Positions 16,354 through 24,395 of a stretch of 64,000 nucleotides of DNA are shown here, piece after piece. Location: positions 3,777 to 67,776 of the forward strand of contig JBBQNZ010000003.1 in NCBI GenBank assembly GCA_038330415.1, read 5' to 3'. Below the pieces are notes generated by a model. The model saw only the letters and a list, made by a program, of their open reading frames with translations, ran no database searches and was not told the origin of the DNA. The translations under genes and the position numbers were made by a program. Origin of the DNA: Fodinibacter sp038330415. GTDB lineage: Bacteria > Actinomycetota > Actinomycetes > Actinomycetales > Dermatophilaceae. The stretch's first letter is position 1. Every line of letters starts with the position of its first letter.

Positions 16354-16919
16354 GCAGGTCTCCTCGTCGGTGAAGCAGCCGGGTCAGGCCCGGCCTGTCG
16401 GAGGACATCTTGACGCCGGCGACTCACTGCGTCGAGATCGGGACGCTGAACAGCAACTGAACACTGGGGCACACGGCGAACGGGGGGTGGCCCGTGCCCA
16501 CGCCGCCGGCGCGTCCCTCGCAGGGGTGCAGCGCAGCCGTGCGGGCCGGCCCTGCAAGGACCTTCGTGCTACGACAAACGTGCACTTGTTGCCGGTCCGA
16601 CGGCACCACCACCCGGGTGACGCACACCCTCGCCACGTCCACGACGCCCGGGCTGACCCTGTTCTACTTCGACAACCCGAACTTCCGGGCTCGGGTGGGG
16701 CAGTTCCTCGGGACGGGCTGCACCAGCGTGCGGCACTGCGGCGGGATGTCGGTCTGGGACGCCCGTTCCCGGTGCCCGCCGGGAGCCGGCTGGTGCCCAG
16801 GACCGCGGACGTGCCCGCCACCTGACCAGCCGCTGCGGTGGTCACCCCCAGTCGCCCACAGGGGGTGACTGCCGTCGCAATGGTTGCGCCACCCCGGGTC
16901 GGCCCCCGATTCTGTGGGG
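16354..16919. other. gene-poor interval
   Basis: About 566 nt between the arsC start and a small plus-strand gene. Several open frames exist on both strands, but none has a recognisable motif, a sensible ribosome binding site and normal third-position bias together. One plus-strand frame contains GLTLFYFDNPNFRARVGQFL, which looks protein-like but has no convincing start or family. I see no tRNA or strong hairpin. Confidence 0.5.
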
Positions 16920-17177
16920 GTGGACCCTGCACACGAAGCGCGCCAGATGGCCGAGGTCCAGCAGCGCCTCGAGGCCCGGTTCCCCGACCTCGACCCGACT
17001 GTGGTCGCAGCCGCCGTCCAGGTCGCGGCAGCCGGCATCACCGGCCCGGTGCGCGACTACGTGCCGCTGCTCGTGGAACGAGCCGCACGCGAACGGCTGA
17101 ACCGGGCGGTGGCCGGCGACACCGCGCCGATGGCGGAGGAAGAGCCGCAACCTGACCGTGCGGTGACCCCCGGATGA
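16920..17177 (+). CDS. three-helix-bundle (DUF3562-like) small protein
   Basis: About 85 residues, mostly helical: QMAEVQQRLEARFPDLDPTV, then VAAAVQVAAAGITGPVRDYVPLLVERAARERL. The pattern RFPDL...V...ITGPVRD(F/Y)VPLLVERAARERL is characteristic of a small three-helix dimerisation domain common in actinobacteria, often found as the N-terminus of ArsC-like low-molecular-weight phosphatases or encoded near them. Here it lies on the opposite strand, 566 nt from arsC. The start is uncertain: GTG at 16920 is chosen, GTG 16914 or TTG 16884 are possible. Role probably protein-protein contact. Confidence 0.7.
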   Translation: MDPAHEARQMAEVQQRLEARFPDLDPTVVAAAVQVAAAGITGPVRDYVPLLVERAARERLNRAVAGDTAPMAEEEPQPDRAVTPG

Positions 17178-17282
17178 AATGACGTCCAACGCCGGGTGAA
17201 CTCGGGCGCCATCGTCTTGTGGAGCCCCGGCACGGCATGGACTCTGGTCGTGGTTCGGACGAGTGCGGTCCGACCCTGGGCC

Positions 17283-17330
17283 GAAGTGGCCCCTGCGGCT
17301 GCGTCCACAACTCAGCGCGGGGGCCACTTC
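17283..17330. repeat. 11-bp inverted repeat
   Basis: GAAGTGGCCCC (17283-17293) and its exact complement GGGGCCACTTC (17320-17330) are separated by 26 nt. It lies between the three-helix-bundle gene and the next plus-strand gene, so it could end transcription of the former or act in the leader of the latter. No T-run follows. Confidence 0.5.
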
Positions 17331-17353
17331 TTCCCCCCGCGAAGGGACGTCAG

Positions 17354-17806
17354 GTGATCCAGGCCCGAAGGCTGCGCCGGTGGGACGGTCGCTACGACCT
17401 GCTCGAGAACGACCGCCGGGTCGCCACCTGGGACAGTGCCCACTGGTCGACCGGCGGCAGGGTCACCCTCGACGGACGCAGCTTCACGGTGCGGGCCGAC
17501 CTCCTGGGCGACCTGGCCAGCCTCACCGAGGGCGGTGGGCATCGGGTCGCCACGGCACACGGGATCGGCCGCCGGAACTGGACGATCGAGTGCGAGGGGA
17601 CCACCTACCACTTCGCCCGGGGCGCCCTGTGGCGCCGCGAGGAGACGCTGTACGACCGGGGACGACGGATGGGCTCGGTGAAGCGAACCAACCTTTGGCG
17701 GCGTGACGCCGCGGCCGACCTGCCCGGTATCCCGCGGGTCGTCGAGGTGTTCGCCATCGCCATGGCGCTCACCCGGTGGGAGGCCGACGCCGCCCCGACC
17801 GGGTGA
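17354..17806 (+). CDS. conserved hypothetical protein (tubby-like fold possible)
   Basis: Protein of 150 residues starting at GTG 17354 after GAAGGGA. It is rich in short beta strands: VIQARRLRRWDGRYDLLEND, RRVATWDSAHWSTGGRVTLD, FTVRADLLGD, WTIECEGTTYHFARGALWRR, YDRGRRMGSVKRTNLWRRDA. These resemble the repeated basic-hydrophobic strands of LURP-one/tubby-C-like or scramblase-like barrels, ending in a helix (VVEVFAIAMALTRW). The family is not certain. No catalytic motif. The next genes on the same strand follow after 41 nt. Confidence 0.65.
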   Translation: MIQARRLRRWDGRYDLLENDRRVATWDSAHWSTGGRVTLDGRSFTVRADLLGDLASLTEGGGHRVATAHGIGRRNWTIECEGTTYHFARGALWRREETLYDRGRRMGSVKRTNLWRRDAAADLPGIPRVVEVFAIAMALTRWEADAAPTG

Positions 17807-17847
17807 ACCGCTCACGCAGCCACGGGCCGGCTGGCAGGATGCAGCGC

Positions 17848-18159
17848 ATGCACCCGGGCGACACCCCTCCGGCCGACGCCCCGCCCACCCGCGCGGGCAT
17901 GCTCGCCCTGCTCGTCGGTGGATCCGCCCTGCTCCTCCTCGGCGTCGGCCTCGTCGCCGCCGAGCGCTTCGCCCCGATGGCCCCGACCGAGTTCGGCTGG
18001 TTCGCGTACGCCGACGGGTCCGGTGCCTCAGCGCCGACCTTCGTCGTGGTGACCACCCGCGACCTGTGGGGGCTTGCCGCGGCCGTTCTGGGGCTGGCGG
18101 CACTGGCAGCGGGTATCGGGTACGTGCTCGGTGGCCGCCGCCGCCCGCGTGCTCCATGA
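17848..18159 (+). CDS. small two-helix membrane protein (103 aa)
   Basis: Proline-rich N-terminus (DTPPADAPPTRAG), hydrophobic helix MLALLVGGSALLLLGVGLVA, an extracytoplasmic loop of about 45 residues (APTEFGWFAYADGSGASAPT...), and a second helix GLAAAVLGLAALAAGIGYVL ending in a basic tail. The ATG at 17848 is preferred because AGGATG-like bases precede it; an ATG at 17839 would add three residues. It precedes the ATP-grasp gene by 20 nt and may be cotranscribed. Function unknown. Confidence 0.68.
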   Translation: MHPGDTPPADAPPTRAGMLALLVGGSALLLLGVGLVAAERFAPMAPTEFGWFAYADGSGASAPTFVVVTTRDLWGLAAAVLGLAALAAGIGYVLGGRRRPRAP

Positions 18160-18179
18160 TGGGCGCCAGGAGGGTGGCG

Positions 18180-19667
18180 ATGGACGACTTCGACCGGCTT
18201 CAGGCAGCGCTGCCCGACGCCCTCGCGGCGAACGTTCCCGGCTCCGGGCGCGACCACGCCGTGGTCGCGATGGCGTCGTTCAGCCTGAGCGACGCCCTGC
18301 TGGCGCACTACGGCCCGCGCCTGCCCGCCATGGAGCATCGCTACCTGAACGCCTCGCTGCTGCTCAACCGGATCGACGCCGACCTCGTGTTCGTGTGCTC
18401 GCTGGCCCCTGACGCCGAGGTGCTCGCCTACTACCGCTCCCTCGTGCCACCCGACGTCGCCAACCGGATGCGGCGACGGCTGCACATCGTCACCGTCGAC
18501 GACGACTCGCCCCGCCCCTTGGCCGAGAAGCTGCTCGACCGCCCCGACCTGCTCGACGAGGTCCGTCGCCTCGTCGACGGGCGCCCGGCGGTGGTCGAGC
18601 CGTGGAACGTCACCGAGCACGAGGTGGCGGTGGCCCTGGCCCTCGGCATCCCGGTCAACGGCACCGCGCCCGCCCTGCGGTCCGAGGCGTTCAAGAGCGC
18701 CGGCCGACGACTGTTCCACCGCACCGGCGTCCCCGTGCCGCTCGGGCGCGAGGACGTGCACCGCGTCGACGACGTGGCCGCGGCCGCCGAGTGGATCAGG
18801 GCGACCCGCCCAGGCGTGGCGGCGGTGGTGGTCAAGCTCGACGACAGCGGCGCCGGTGACGGCAACGTCATCGTGCCGCTGCGCGACGACGACGGCACCC
18901 CCCGTGACCCCCACGAGGTGCTGGCCGACGTGGCCGCCCTGCCCGAATGGTTCCTCGGCGAGCTCGGCTCCGGCGGGGGAGTCGTCGAGGAGATGGTCGT
19001 GGGCGACCGGCTGCGCAGCCCCAGCGTGCAGGCCGACCTGCTGCCCGGCGGCGAGGTGCGGGTGCTGGCGACGCACGACCAGGTGCTCGGCGGCAACAGC
19101 GGGCAGGTCTACCTCGGCTGCCGGTTCCCCGCCGACCCGGCATACGCCGCCGACCTCGCCCGCCACGGCGAGGCCGTGGGGCGCGAGCTGGCGGCGCGCG
19201 GCTGCGTCGGCCGGATCGGCGTCGACTTCATGGCCGCCCAGTCGGGGGAGGGCCCGTGGTCACTCACCGCCCTCGAGGTCAACCTGCGCAAGGGGGGCAC
19301 CACCCACCCCTTCTCGGCCCTGCGCAGCCTGGTCCCCGGCCGGTACGACACCGGGTCGGGCACCTGGCTGGCCGACGCCGACGGCAGCACCCGGGCCTAC
19401 CGCTCCACCGACAACTTCGTCGAGCCGTCGCTGGCCGAGCGCCGCCCCCAGTCGGTCATCGACGCCGTGCGCGACGCGGGCCTGCAGTTCGACGGCGCGC
19501 ACGGCACCGGCGTCGTGCTGCACATGCTCGGCTGCCTCGCTGTCGACGGGCGGTTCGGCGCCACCGCCATCGGCCGCACCCCCGAGCACGCCGACGAGCT
19601 GTATGCCGCGACGCTCGCCGCCGTGGTGCCCCGCGGCGCCGCTGCGGTCGAGCTCACCCGAACATGA
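18180..19667 (+). CDS. ATP-grasp peptide ligase, PGM1-related
   Basis: Protein of 495 residues starting at ATG 18180 after AGGAGGG. The N-terminal part (VVAMASFSLSDALLAHYGPR, NASLLLNRIDADLVFVCSLA) and the ATP-grasp core (AAVVVKLDDSGAGDGNVIVP, GGVVEEMVVGDRLRSPSVQA, GRIGVDFMAAQ, TALEVNLRKGGTTHPF) match the family named after PGM1 of pheganomycin biosynthesis, which joins an amino acid to a peptide with ATP. The closing Glu/Asn metal ligands appear in LEVNLRKGG. The substrate here is unknown and no precursor peptide gene is obvious. It is coupled by an ATGA overlap to a GAP-family membrane protein, suggesting product export (inference). Confidence 0.87.
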   Translation: MDDFDRLQAALPDALAANVPGSGRDHAVVAMASFSLSDALLAHYGPRLPAMEHRYLNASLLLNRIDADLVFVCSLAPDAEVLAYYRSLVPPDVANRMRRRLHIVTVDDDSPRPLAEKLLDRPDLLDEVRRLVDGRPAVVEPWNVTEHEVAVALALGIPVNGTAPALRSEAFKSAGRRLFHRTGVPVPLGREDVHRVDDVAAAAEWIRATRPGVAAVVVKLDDSGAGDGNVIVPLRDDDGTPRDPHEVLADVAALPEWFLGELGSGGGVVEEMVVGDRLRSPSVQADLLPGGEVRVLATHDQVLGGNSGQVYLGCRFPADPAYAADLARHGEAVGRELAARGCVGRIGVDFMAAQSGEGPWSLTALEVNLRKGGTTHPFSALRSLVPGRYDTGSGTWLADADGSTRAYRSTDNFVEPSLAERRPQSVIDAVRDAGLQFDGAHGTGVVLHMLGCLAVDGRFGATAIGRTPEHADELYAATLAAVVPRGAAAVELTRT

Positions 19668-20344
19668 ACGGGCTCTCCGGCGCTCTCGGCAACCTGCTGC
19701 CGGCGGCGCTGGGCGTCGCGCTCAGCCCGGTGCCGATCATCGCGACGGTGCTGATGCTGATGTCGGGCCACCCTCGGCGCACCGCGCCCGCGTTCGCACT
19801 TGGCTGGGTCGTCGGGCTGGTGGTCGTGATGTCGCTCGTGCTCACCGCGGCCGGCAGCGCGCTCGACACCTCGAGCACCTCCGACACGACCTTCTGGGTC
19901 AAGCTCGCGCTCGGCCTGCTCTTCCTCGCGCTCGGGCTGCGCACCTGGCGCCACCGTCCCCGCCCCGGTGAGCCCGCCGAACCGCCGGCCTGGATGGGCC
20001 GGCTCGACGGCCTGTCACCGCTCGCAGCCCTCGGGCTGGGCGCCGCGCTGTCCGGCATCAACCCGAAGAACCTGGCGCTCACGGCATCCGCTGCCGTGGC
20101 CATCGCGTCGGGCGGCCCGTCCACGACCGCAACCGTCGTCTGCGTGGTCGTCTTCGTCGTCATCGCGAGCCTGCTCGTCGTCGGGCCGGTGCTCGCGTTC
20201 CTCGTCGCCGCCGACCGCACCGCCGCACCGCTGCAGGCGCTGAAGACCTTCATGGAGGTGCACAACGCGGCCATCATGACCGTGCTGCTCGGGGTGCTCG
20301 GCCTGTCGATGCTCGGCCAGGGCCTCGGCGGCCTGCTCGGCTGA
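19664..20344 (+). CDS. GAP (Sap/SfLAP)-family membrane transporter
   Basis: Six-helix membrane protein of 226 residues: LLPAALGVALSPVPIIATVL, GWVVGLVVVMSLVLTAA, KLALGLLFLALGLRTW, the SGINPKNLALTASAAVAIA motif, and two more C-terminal helices. LysE-like GAP/Sap proteins export small metabolites or glycolipid intermediates in actinobacteria. The start ATG overlaps the ATP-grasp stop, so the two are made together. This supports a make-and-export pair. Confidence 0.85.
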   Translation: MNGLSGALGNLLPAALGVALSPVPIIATVLMLMSGHPRRTAPAFALGWVVGLVVVMSLVLTAAGSALDTSSTSDTTFWVKLALGLLFLALGLRTWRHRPRPGEPAEPPAWMGRLDGLSPLAALGLGAALSGINPKNLALTASAAVAIASGGPSTTATVVCVVVFVVIASLLVVGPVLAFLVAADRTAAPLQALKTFMEVHNAAIMTVLLGVLGLSMLGQGLGGLLG

Positions 20345-20348
20345 TGCC

Positions 20349-20365
20349 GGGCCCGCGCCGGGCTC
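20349..20365. terminator. weak bidirectional hairpin between convergent genes
   Basis: GCCCG (20351-20355) pairs with CGGGC (20359-20363) around CGC, extended by two outer pairs including one G-T. It lies between the GAP gene stop and the stop of the convergent aminotransferase gene. Short and without a T-run. Confidence 0.35.
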
Positions 20366-21515
20366 AGAGCGCCGACGCCATCCGCCGCACGGCATCGTCG
20401 AGGATGGCCGGCGACGTCGCGAAGTTGAGCCGGGCGAACCCGCGGCCGCCCTCGGCTCCGTACCGCGGGCCCGACCCGAGGGCCACCCGGCCGCGTTCTA
20501 GGAAGGCGGCGGCCGGGTCGTCGCCGAGCCCGAGGTCGCGGCAGTCGAGCCAGGCCAGATAGGTCGCCTCCGGGGCCTGCCACCGCACGCCGGGCAGGTG
20601 CTCGGCGAGCAGGCGCCCCAGCAGGGCGCGGTTGGCGTCGAGCTCGCCGACCAGCTGCGCCTGCCACTCCCGCCCCTCGGCCATCGCCGCGACGTGCGCG
20701 ATGGCGCCGATGTGCGAGGAGCCGTGGGTGTGCACCTCGGCCAGCAGGGCGAAGTCGTCGACCGCATCGCTGCCGGCCATCGCGAGCGCCGACTTCAGGC
20801 CGGCCAGGTTCCACCCCTTCGAGGGGGAGAACACCGAGAACCCGCGCTCGCCCCCCGGCACCGTGAGGTACGGCGTGAACGGCGGGCTGCCGGCATACAC
20901 GACCGGCGCGTGGATCTCGTCGGCGACCACCCGCACCCCGTGCTCCTCGGCCAGTGCCGCGAGGGTGGCCAGCTCGGCGGGAGTGTGCACCACACCGGTG
21001 GGGTTGTGCGGGTTGCACAGCAGGTATGCCGCCCGCTCGCCGCCCGCGGTCGCCTCCACGAAGGCGGTGCGCAGGGCCTCGGGGTCCAGCCGACCGTCCG
21101 GGCCGAGCGGGGCGTCGACCCGGCGCCGGGCGATGGCGTCGACGAAGCCGAAGAAGGAGTCGTACACCGGGGGAGAGACCACGACGGGGCCGCCCTCGTC
21201 GGTGAGCAGCCGCAGCAGCTCGGCGGCGCCGATCATCACGTCGGGCACGATCATGGCCGCCGCGGTGTCGACCTCCCAGCCCCAGGCGTCGTGGGCGTAG
21301 CGCGCGACCGCGGCGGCGTAGCGCGGGCTCCAGCCGTAGCCGGTGTCGCCCCGGTGCATGGCCGCGGACACCGCCGATGCGACCGCGGGGCAGGGGGCGG
21401 CATCCATCTCCGCCACCCACAAGGGCAGCACGTCGGGCGGGTAGGCCACCCACTTCACGCTGGTGCGGTCGCGGCGCAGCTGCGCCTCGGTGGCACCGAG
21501 CAGGGCAGTCGACAT
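20364..21515 (-). CDS. MalY/PatB-type PLP-dependent C-S lyase / aminotransferase
   Basis: Fold-type I PLP enzyme of 383 residues. It has LPLWVAEMDAAPCPAV, the MalY/PatB signature near residues 31-46; GYGWSPRYAAAV; CNPHNPTGVVHTP (Asn for PLP); VVADEIHAPVVY (Asp199); and the PLP lysine K233 in FSPSKGWNLAGLKSAL. PatB-type members cleave cystathionine and other cysteine conjugates to thiol, pyruvate and ammonia; some regulate transport. No linked operon. It is convergent with the GAP gene and divergent from the pgsA-like gene. Confidence 0.92.
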   Translation of the reverse strand: MSTALLGATEAQLRRDRTSVKWVAYPPDVLPLWVAEMDAAPCPAVASAVSAAMHRGDTGYGWSPRYAAAVARYAHDAWGWEVDTAAAMIVPDVMIGAAELLRLLTDEGGPVVVSPPVYDSFFGFVDAIARRRVDAPLGPDGRLDPEALRTAFVEATAGGERAAYLLCNPHNPTGVVHTPAELATLAALAEEHGVRVVADEIHAPVVYAGSPPFTPYLTVPGGERGFSVFSPSKGWNLAGLKSALAMAGSDAVDDFALLAEVHTHGSSHIGAIAHVAAMAEGREWQAQLVGELDANRALLGRLLAEHLPGVRWQAPEATYLAWLDCRDLGLGDDPAAAFLERGRVALGSGPRYGAEGGRGFARLNFATSPAILDDAVRRMASAL

Positions 21516-21586
21516 GCCGACACCCTAGGTGGCCGAGCGGCCCCACCCTTGCGCGCCCGCTCGGCTCGACCGCCTACAGTGGCGGC

Positions 21587-22186
21587 ATGTCTACGGGGGC
21601 GCCCGAGCAGCAGGTGAGCGACCGGGTGCTCACGGTGCCGAACGCACTGTCCGCCGCCCGGCTCCTCGGCGTACCCGTGTTCTTGTGGGCGATCCTCTCC
21701 GAGCGCGACGGCCTGGCCCTGGTGCTGCTGTTCCTGGCCGGACTCACCGACTACCTCGACGGCAAGATCGCCCGCAAGTACAACCTGGTCTCGCGGGTGG
21801 GCCAGCTGCTCGACCCCGTCGCCGACCGGCTCTACATCGTGTCGACCCTGCTCGGGCTGGCCTGGCGCGAGATCATCCCGTGGTGGCTCGTCGGCGTGCT
21901 CCTCGCCCGCGAGCTGTTCATGGGCGTGGTCGTGCTCGTCGCCAAGCGGCACGGCTGGGTCGGGCTGCCGGTGCACTTCGTCGGCAAGGCGGCCACCTTC
22001 AACCTGCTCTACGCGTTCCCGCTGATCCTGCTCGGCGAGGGCAGCGGCACCCTGGCGACCATCGCCCAGCCGGTCGGGTGGGCCTTCGCCTGGTGGGGCA
22101 CCGGGCTGTACTGGGTGGCCGGCATCCTCTATGTCGTGCAGCTGCGCCAGCTGATCGCCGCGCAGGAGGGGGCGGTGACCGCATGA
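21587..22186 (+). CDS. CDP-alcohol phosphatidyltransferase (PgsA2-like)
   Basis: Membrane enzyme of 199 residues. The CDP-alcohol motif D-G-x2-A-R-x8-G-x3-D-x3-D is complete at D58-G59-K-I-A62-R63...G72...D76...D80, in DYLDGKIARKYNLVSRVGQL then LDPVADR. It transfers a phosphatidyl group from CDP-diacylglycerol to a small alcohol. The M. tuberculosis homologue in the same gene order is PgsA2 (Rv1822). The 3' end overlaps the DUF881 gene by ATGA. It leads a coupled four-gene run ending at 24364. Confidence 0.93.
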   Translation: MSTGAPEQQVSDRVLTVPNALSAARLLGVPVFLWAILSERDGLALVLLFLAGLTDYLDGKIARKYNLVSRVGQLLDPVADRLYIVSTLLGLAWREIIPWWLVGVLLARELFMGVVVLVAKRHGWVGLPVHFVGKAATFNLLYAFPLILLGEGSGTLATIAQPVGWAFAWWGTGLYWVAGILYVVQLRQLIAAQEGAVTA

Positions 22187-23103
22187 GCGGCCCGGCCCCG
22201 ACCGACCGGCGTCCCGACGCGTCGATGACCCTGCTCACGACGATGCTGCAGCGACCGCTCGACCCCGGCTACGCCGCCGCCGCCGACCGTCGAGAGGCCA
22301 AGGGTGAGCCGCGCTCCACGTCGCTGCGCTCGCCACTGCTCGTCATCGCCGCCGTGCTGATCGGGCTGGTCGTCGGGGTGGCGTCGTACAACCTCACCAC
22401 CGCCAACAAGCCGCGCTCGCAGGCGCGCGCCGAGCTGATCGGCCAGATCCAGGACCGGCGCGACCAGCTCGACGCCCTCAGCGCCAAGGCCGGGAGCCTC
22501 CAGGGCCAGCTCACCGCCCTGGAGAGCGCGGAGCTGGGCGACACCTCGCTCACCGATCGCACCCGCGACCTCTCGGCCGCGGTCGGGGCCGTGCCGCTGC
22601 ACGGGCCCGGGTTCACGCTCACGCTCGACGACGCCCCGGGCTCGGGAGCGGACGAAGCGGCCCCTGGCGACACCCAGGCCCAGCAGGGCCAGGTGCAGGC
22701 CAAGGACCTCCGGTACGTCACCAACGCCCTGTGGGAGTCCGGCGCCGAGGCGGTGAGCATCAACGGCAAGCGGCTGACCGCCACCTCGGCGATCCGGTTC
22801 GCCGGGTCGGCGCTCGTCGTCGACTACCGGCCGCTGACCCGGCCCTACGTCATCACGGCCCTGGGCGACCCCCAGAGGTTCCCCGCGGCCTTCGCCGACG
22901 GGGCCGGGGGCACCTACCTGTCCACGCTGCGCAGCACCTTCGGCATCCGGGTCGACACCAAGGTGTCCGACGACCTGACCGTGCCCGCCGCGGTGGGTCT
23001 GACCACGCGCTATGCCCGACCCGGGGATACTGGTGGCGCCACCGCGTCGCCCGGCAGCACCCCGTCACCGACCGCCAGCGAAGGACAAGGAGCCCCGTCG
23101 TGA
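22183..23103 (+). CDS. DUF881 membrane-anchored protein (Rv1823-like)
   Basis: Protein of 306 residues: short cytosolic N-terminus, one transmembrane helix at about 48-68 (SPLLVIAAVLIGLVVGVASY), a coiled coil (RAELIGQIQDRRDQLDALSA...), then the extracytoplasmic DUF881 fold (VPLHGPGFTLTLDDAPG, LWESGAEAVSINGKRLTATS, PYVITALGDPQRF) and a Pro/Ser/Thr-rich tail. DUF881 proteins occur in pairs around a small basic protein in actinobacteria and firmicutes and are thought to be envelope components. Overlaps by 4 nt at both ends. Confidence 0.9.
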   Translation: MSGPAPTDRRPDASMTLLTTMLQRPLDPGYAAAADRREAKGEPRSTSLRSPLLVIAAVLIGLVVGVASYNLTTANKPRSQARAELIGQIQDRRDQLDALSAKAGSLQGQLTALESAELGDTSLTDRTRDLSAAVGAVPLHGPGFTLTLDDAPGSGADEAAPGDTQAQQGQVQAKDLRYVTNALWESGAEAVSINGKRLTATSAIRFAGSALVVDYRPLTRPYVITALGDPQRFPAAFADGAGGTYLSTLRSTFGIRVDTKVSDDLTVPAAVGLTTRYARPGDTGGATASPGSTPSPTASEGQGAPS

Positions 23104-23432
23104 TCCCGGCCATCGGCCTGTCCCTCGGCATCATCATCGGCCTGCTGCTGCAGCCCGCGGTGCCCGTGTGGCTCCAGCCGTACCTGCCCATCGCCGTCAT
23201 CGCCGCGCTCGATGCGGTCTTCGGGGCGGTGCGGGCGATCCTCGACGGCATCTTCGACGACAAGGTCTTCGTCGTCTCGTTCCTGTCCAACGTGGTCGTC
23301 GCCGCGTTCATCGTCTTCCTCGGCGACAAGCTCGGCGTGGGCAGCCAGCTGTCCACCGGTGTCGTCGTCGTGCTCGGCATACGGATCTTCTCCAACGTCG
23401 CCGCAATCCGCCGCCACCTGTTCGACGCATGA
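23100..23432 (+). CDS. sbp: small basic family membrane protein (DUF1290)
   Basis: Protein of 110 residues from GTG 23100 with about three or four hydrophobic helices: IPAIGLSLGIIIGLLLQPAV, YLPIAVIAALDAVFGAVRAI, the conserved LDGIFDDKVFVVSFLSNVVV, and a last helix GVVVVLGIRIFSNVAAIRRH. This is the family of B. subtilis Sbp, found next to division genes there and between two DUF881 genes in actinobacteria (Rv1824 in the same order). Biochemical role unknown. GTGA overlap upstream and ATGA downstream. Confidence 0.9.
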   Translation: MIPAIGLSLGIIIGLLLQPAVPVWLQPYLPIAVIAALDAVFGAVRAILDGIFDDKVFVVSFLSNVVVAAFIVFLGDKLGVGSQLSTGVVVVLGIRIFSNVAAIRRHLFDA

Positions 23433-24364
23433 CCGCGACCCCGCCAGAGCCGCCGGCGGTTCCCGAGCCCGCTGATCCGGCCGAGCGCCCCGCAGCCACT
23501 GAGCGCCCCGGGCCGACCCCGCCCACCCACCGGCGCGACACGCCCCTGGAACCCGTCGCGCCCTACCTGTTCGACGGCCTGGCCGAGCGCCCCGACCGGG
23601 GCGACGACGCCCCGGCCGCCCCGGGCCCGGCGGCCACCCCCGGGCGGGCCTGGCACCGCCTGCTGCGGGCCGGTGCGCCTCGCGCCACCCGGGCGAACGT
23701 GCTCGCGATGCTGCTCGCGGGCGCCCTGGGCTTCGCGATCATCGTGCAGGTGCGCCAGACCTCGGACGAGGGCCTGGACAGCCTGCGCGAGGACGAGCTG
23801 GTGCGCATCTTCGCCGGGGTCGACCGCGAGGGCGAGCGGCTGGCCGACGAGATCCGCGGGCTGCAGTCCTCGCTCGACCTGCTCAAGAGCCAGTCGAGCA
23901 ACGACGCCGAGGCGCAACGCGCCGCGCGCGAGCGGCTGGCCGCGCTCGGCATCCTCGCCGGCACGGTCCCGGCCACCGGGCCGGGCATCGTGCTCTCCAT
24001 CAGCGACCCCGATGGCAAGGTCGACGCACCGCTCGTCCTCGACACCGTCCAGGAGCTGCGCGACGCCGGAGCCGAGGCGATCCAGGTCAACGGTGTGCGG
24101 GTCGTGGCCGACACCTGGTTCACCGACACCGACGGCGGCCTGTCGGTCTCGGGCACAACGGTGAACCCGCCCTACGTCATCAGGGCCATCGGCGACGCCA
24201 CCACACTCGCCGGCGCGATGGAGATCCCCGGCGGGGTCACCGCCACCGTGCGCCGGGTCGGCGGCGACACCGACGTGCAGATCGAGGACGAGGTCATCAT
24301 CGACGCGTTGCTCACCCCGGCGTCGCCTCAGTACGCTCGGCCCGTACCGACCCCCACCCCCTGA
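23429..24364 (+). CDS. second DUF881 membrane-anchored protein (Rv1825-like)
   Basis: Protein of 311 residues. A long Pro-rich cytosolic N-terminus (about 90 residues) precedes the helix VLAMLLAGALGFAIIVQVRQ, then a coiled coil (LADEIRGLQSSLDLLKSQSS) and the DUF881 domain (TVPATGPGIVLSISDPDGKV, ELRDAGAEAIQVNGVRVVAD, NPPYVIRAIGDATTL). The Pro-rich extension is the main difference from the first copy. It is the last of the overlapping group; gcvH follows 31 nt later. Confidence 0.9.
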   Translation: MTATPPEPPAVPEPADPAERPAATERPGPTPPTHRRDTPLEPVAPYLFDGLAERPDRGDDAPAAPGPAATPGRAWHRLLRAGAPRATRANVLAMLLAGALGFAIIVQVRQTSDEGLDSLREDELVRIFAGVDREGERLADEIRGLQSSLDLLKSQSSNDAEAQRAARERLAALGILAGTVPATGPGIVLSISDPDGKVDAPLVLDTVQELRDAGAEAIQVNGVRVVADTWFTDTDGGLSVSGTTVNPPYVIRAIGDATTLAGAMEIPGGVTATVRRVGGDTDVQIEDEVIIDALLTPASPQYARPVPTPTP

Positions 24365-24395
24365 TGGGTCCCGCGCGACCCGACCAAGGAGCGAC

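Noticed and set aside
16354..16919. several plus and minus open frames between arsC and the three-helix-bundle gene
   Set aside because: No frame combines start, ribosome binding site, motif and consistent codon bias; left as gene-poor.
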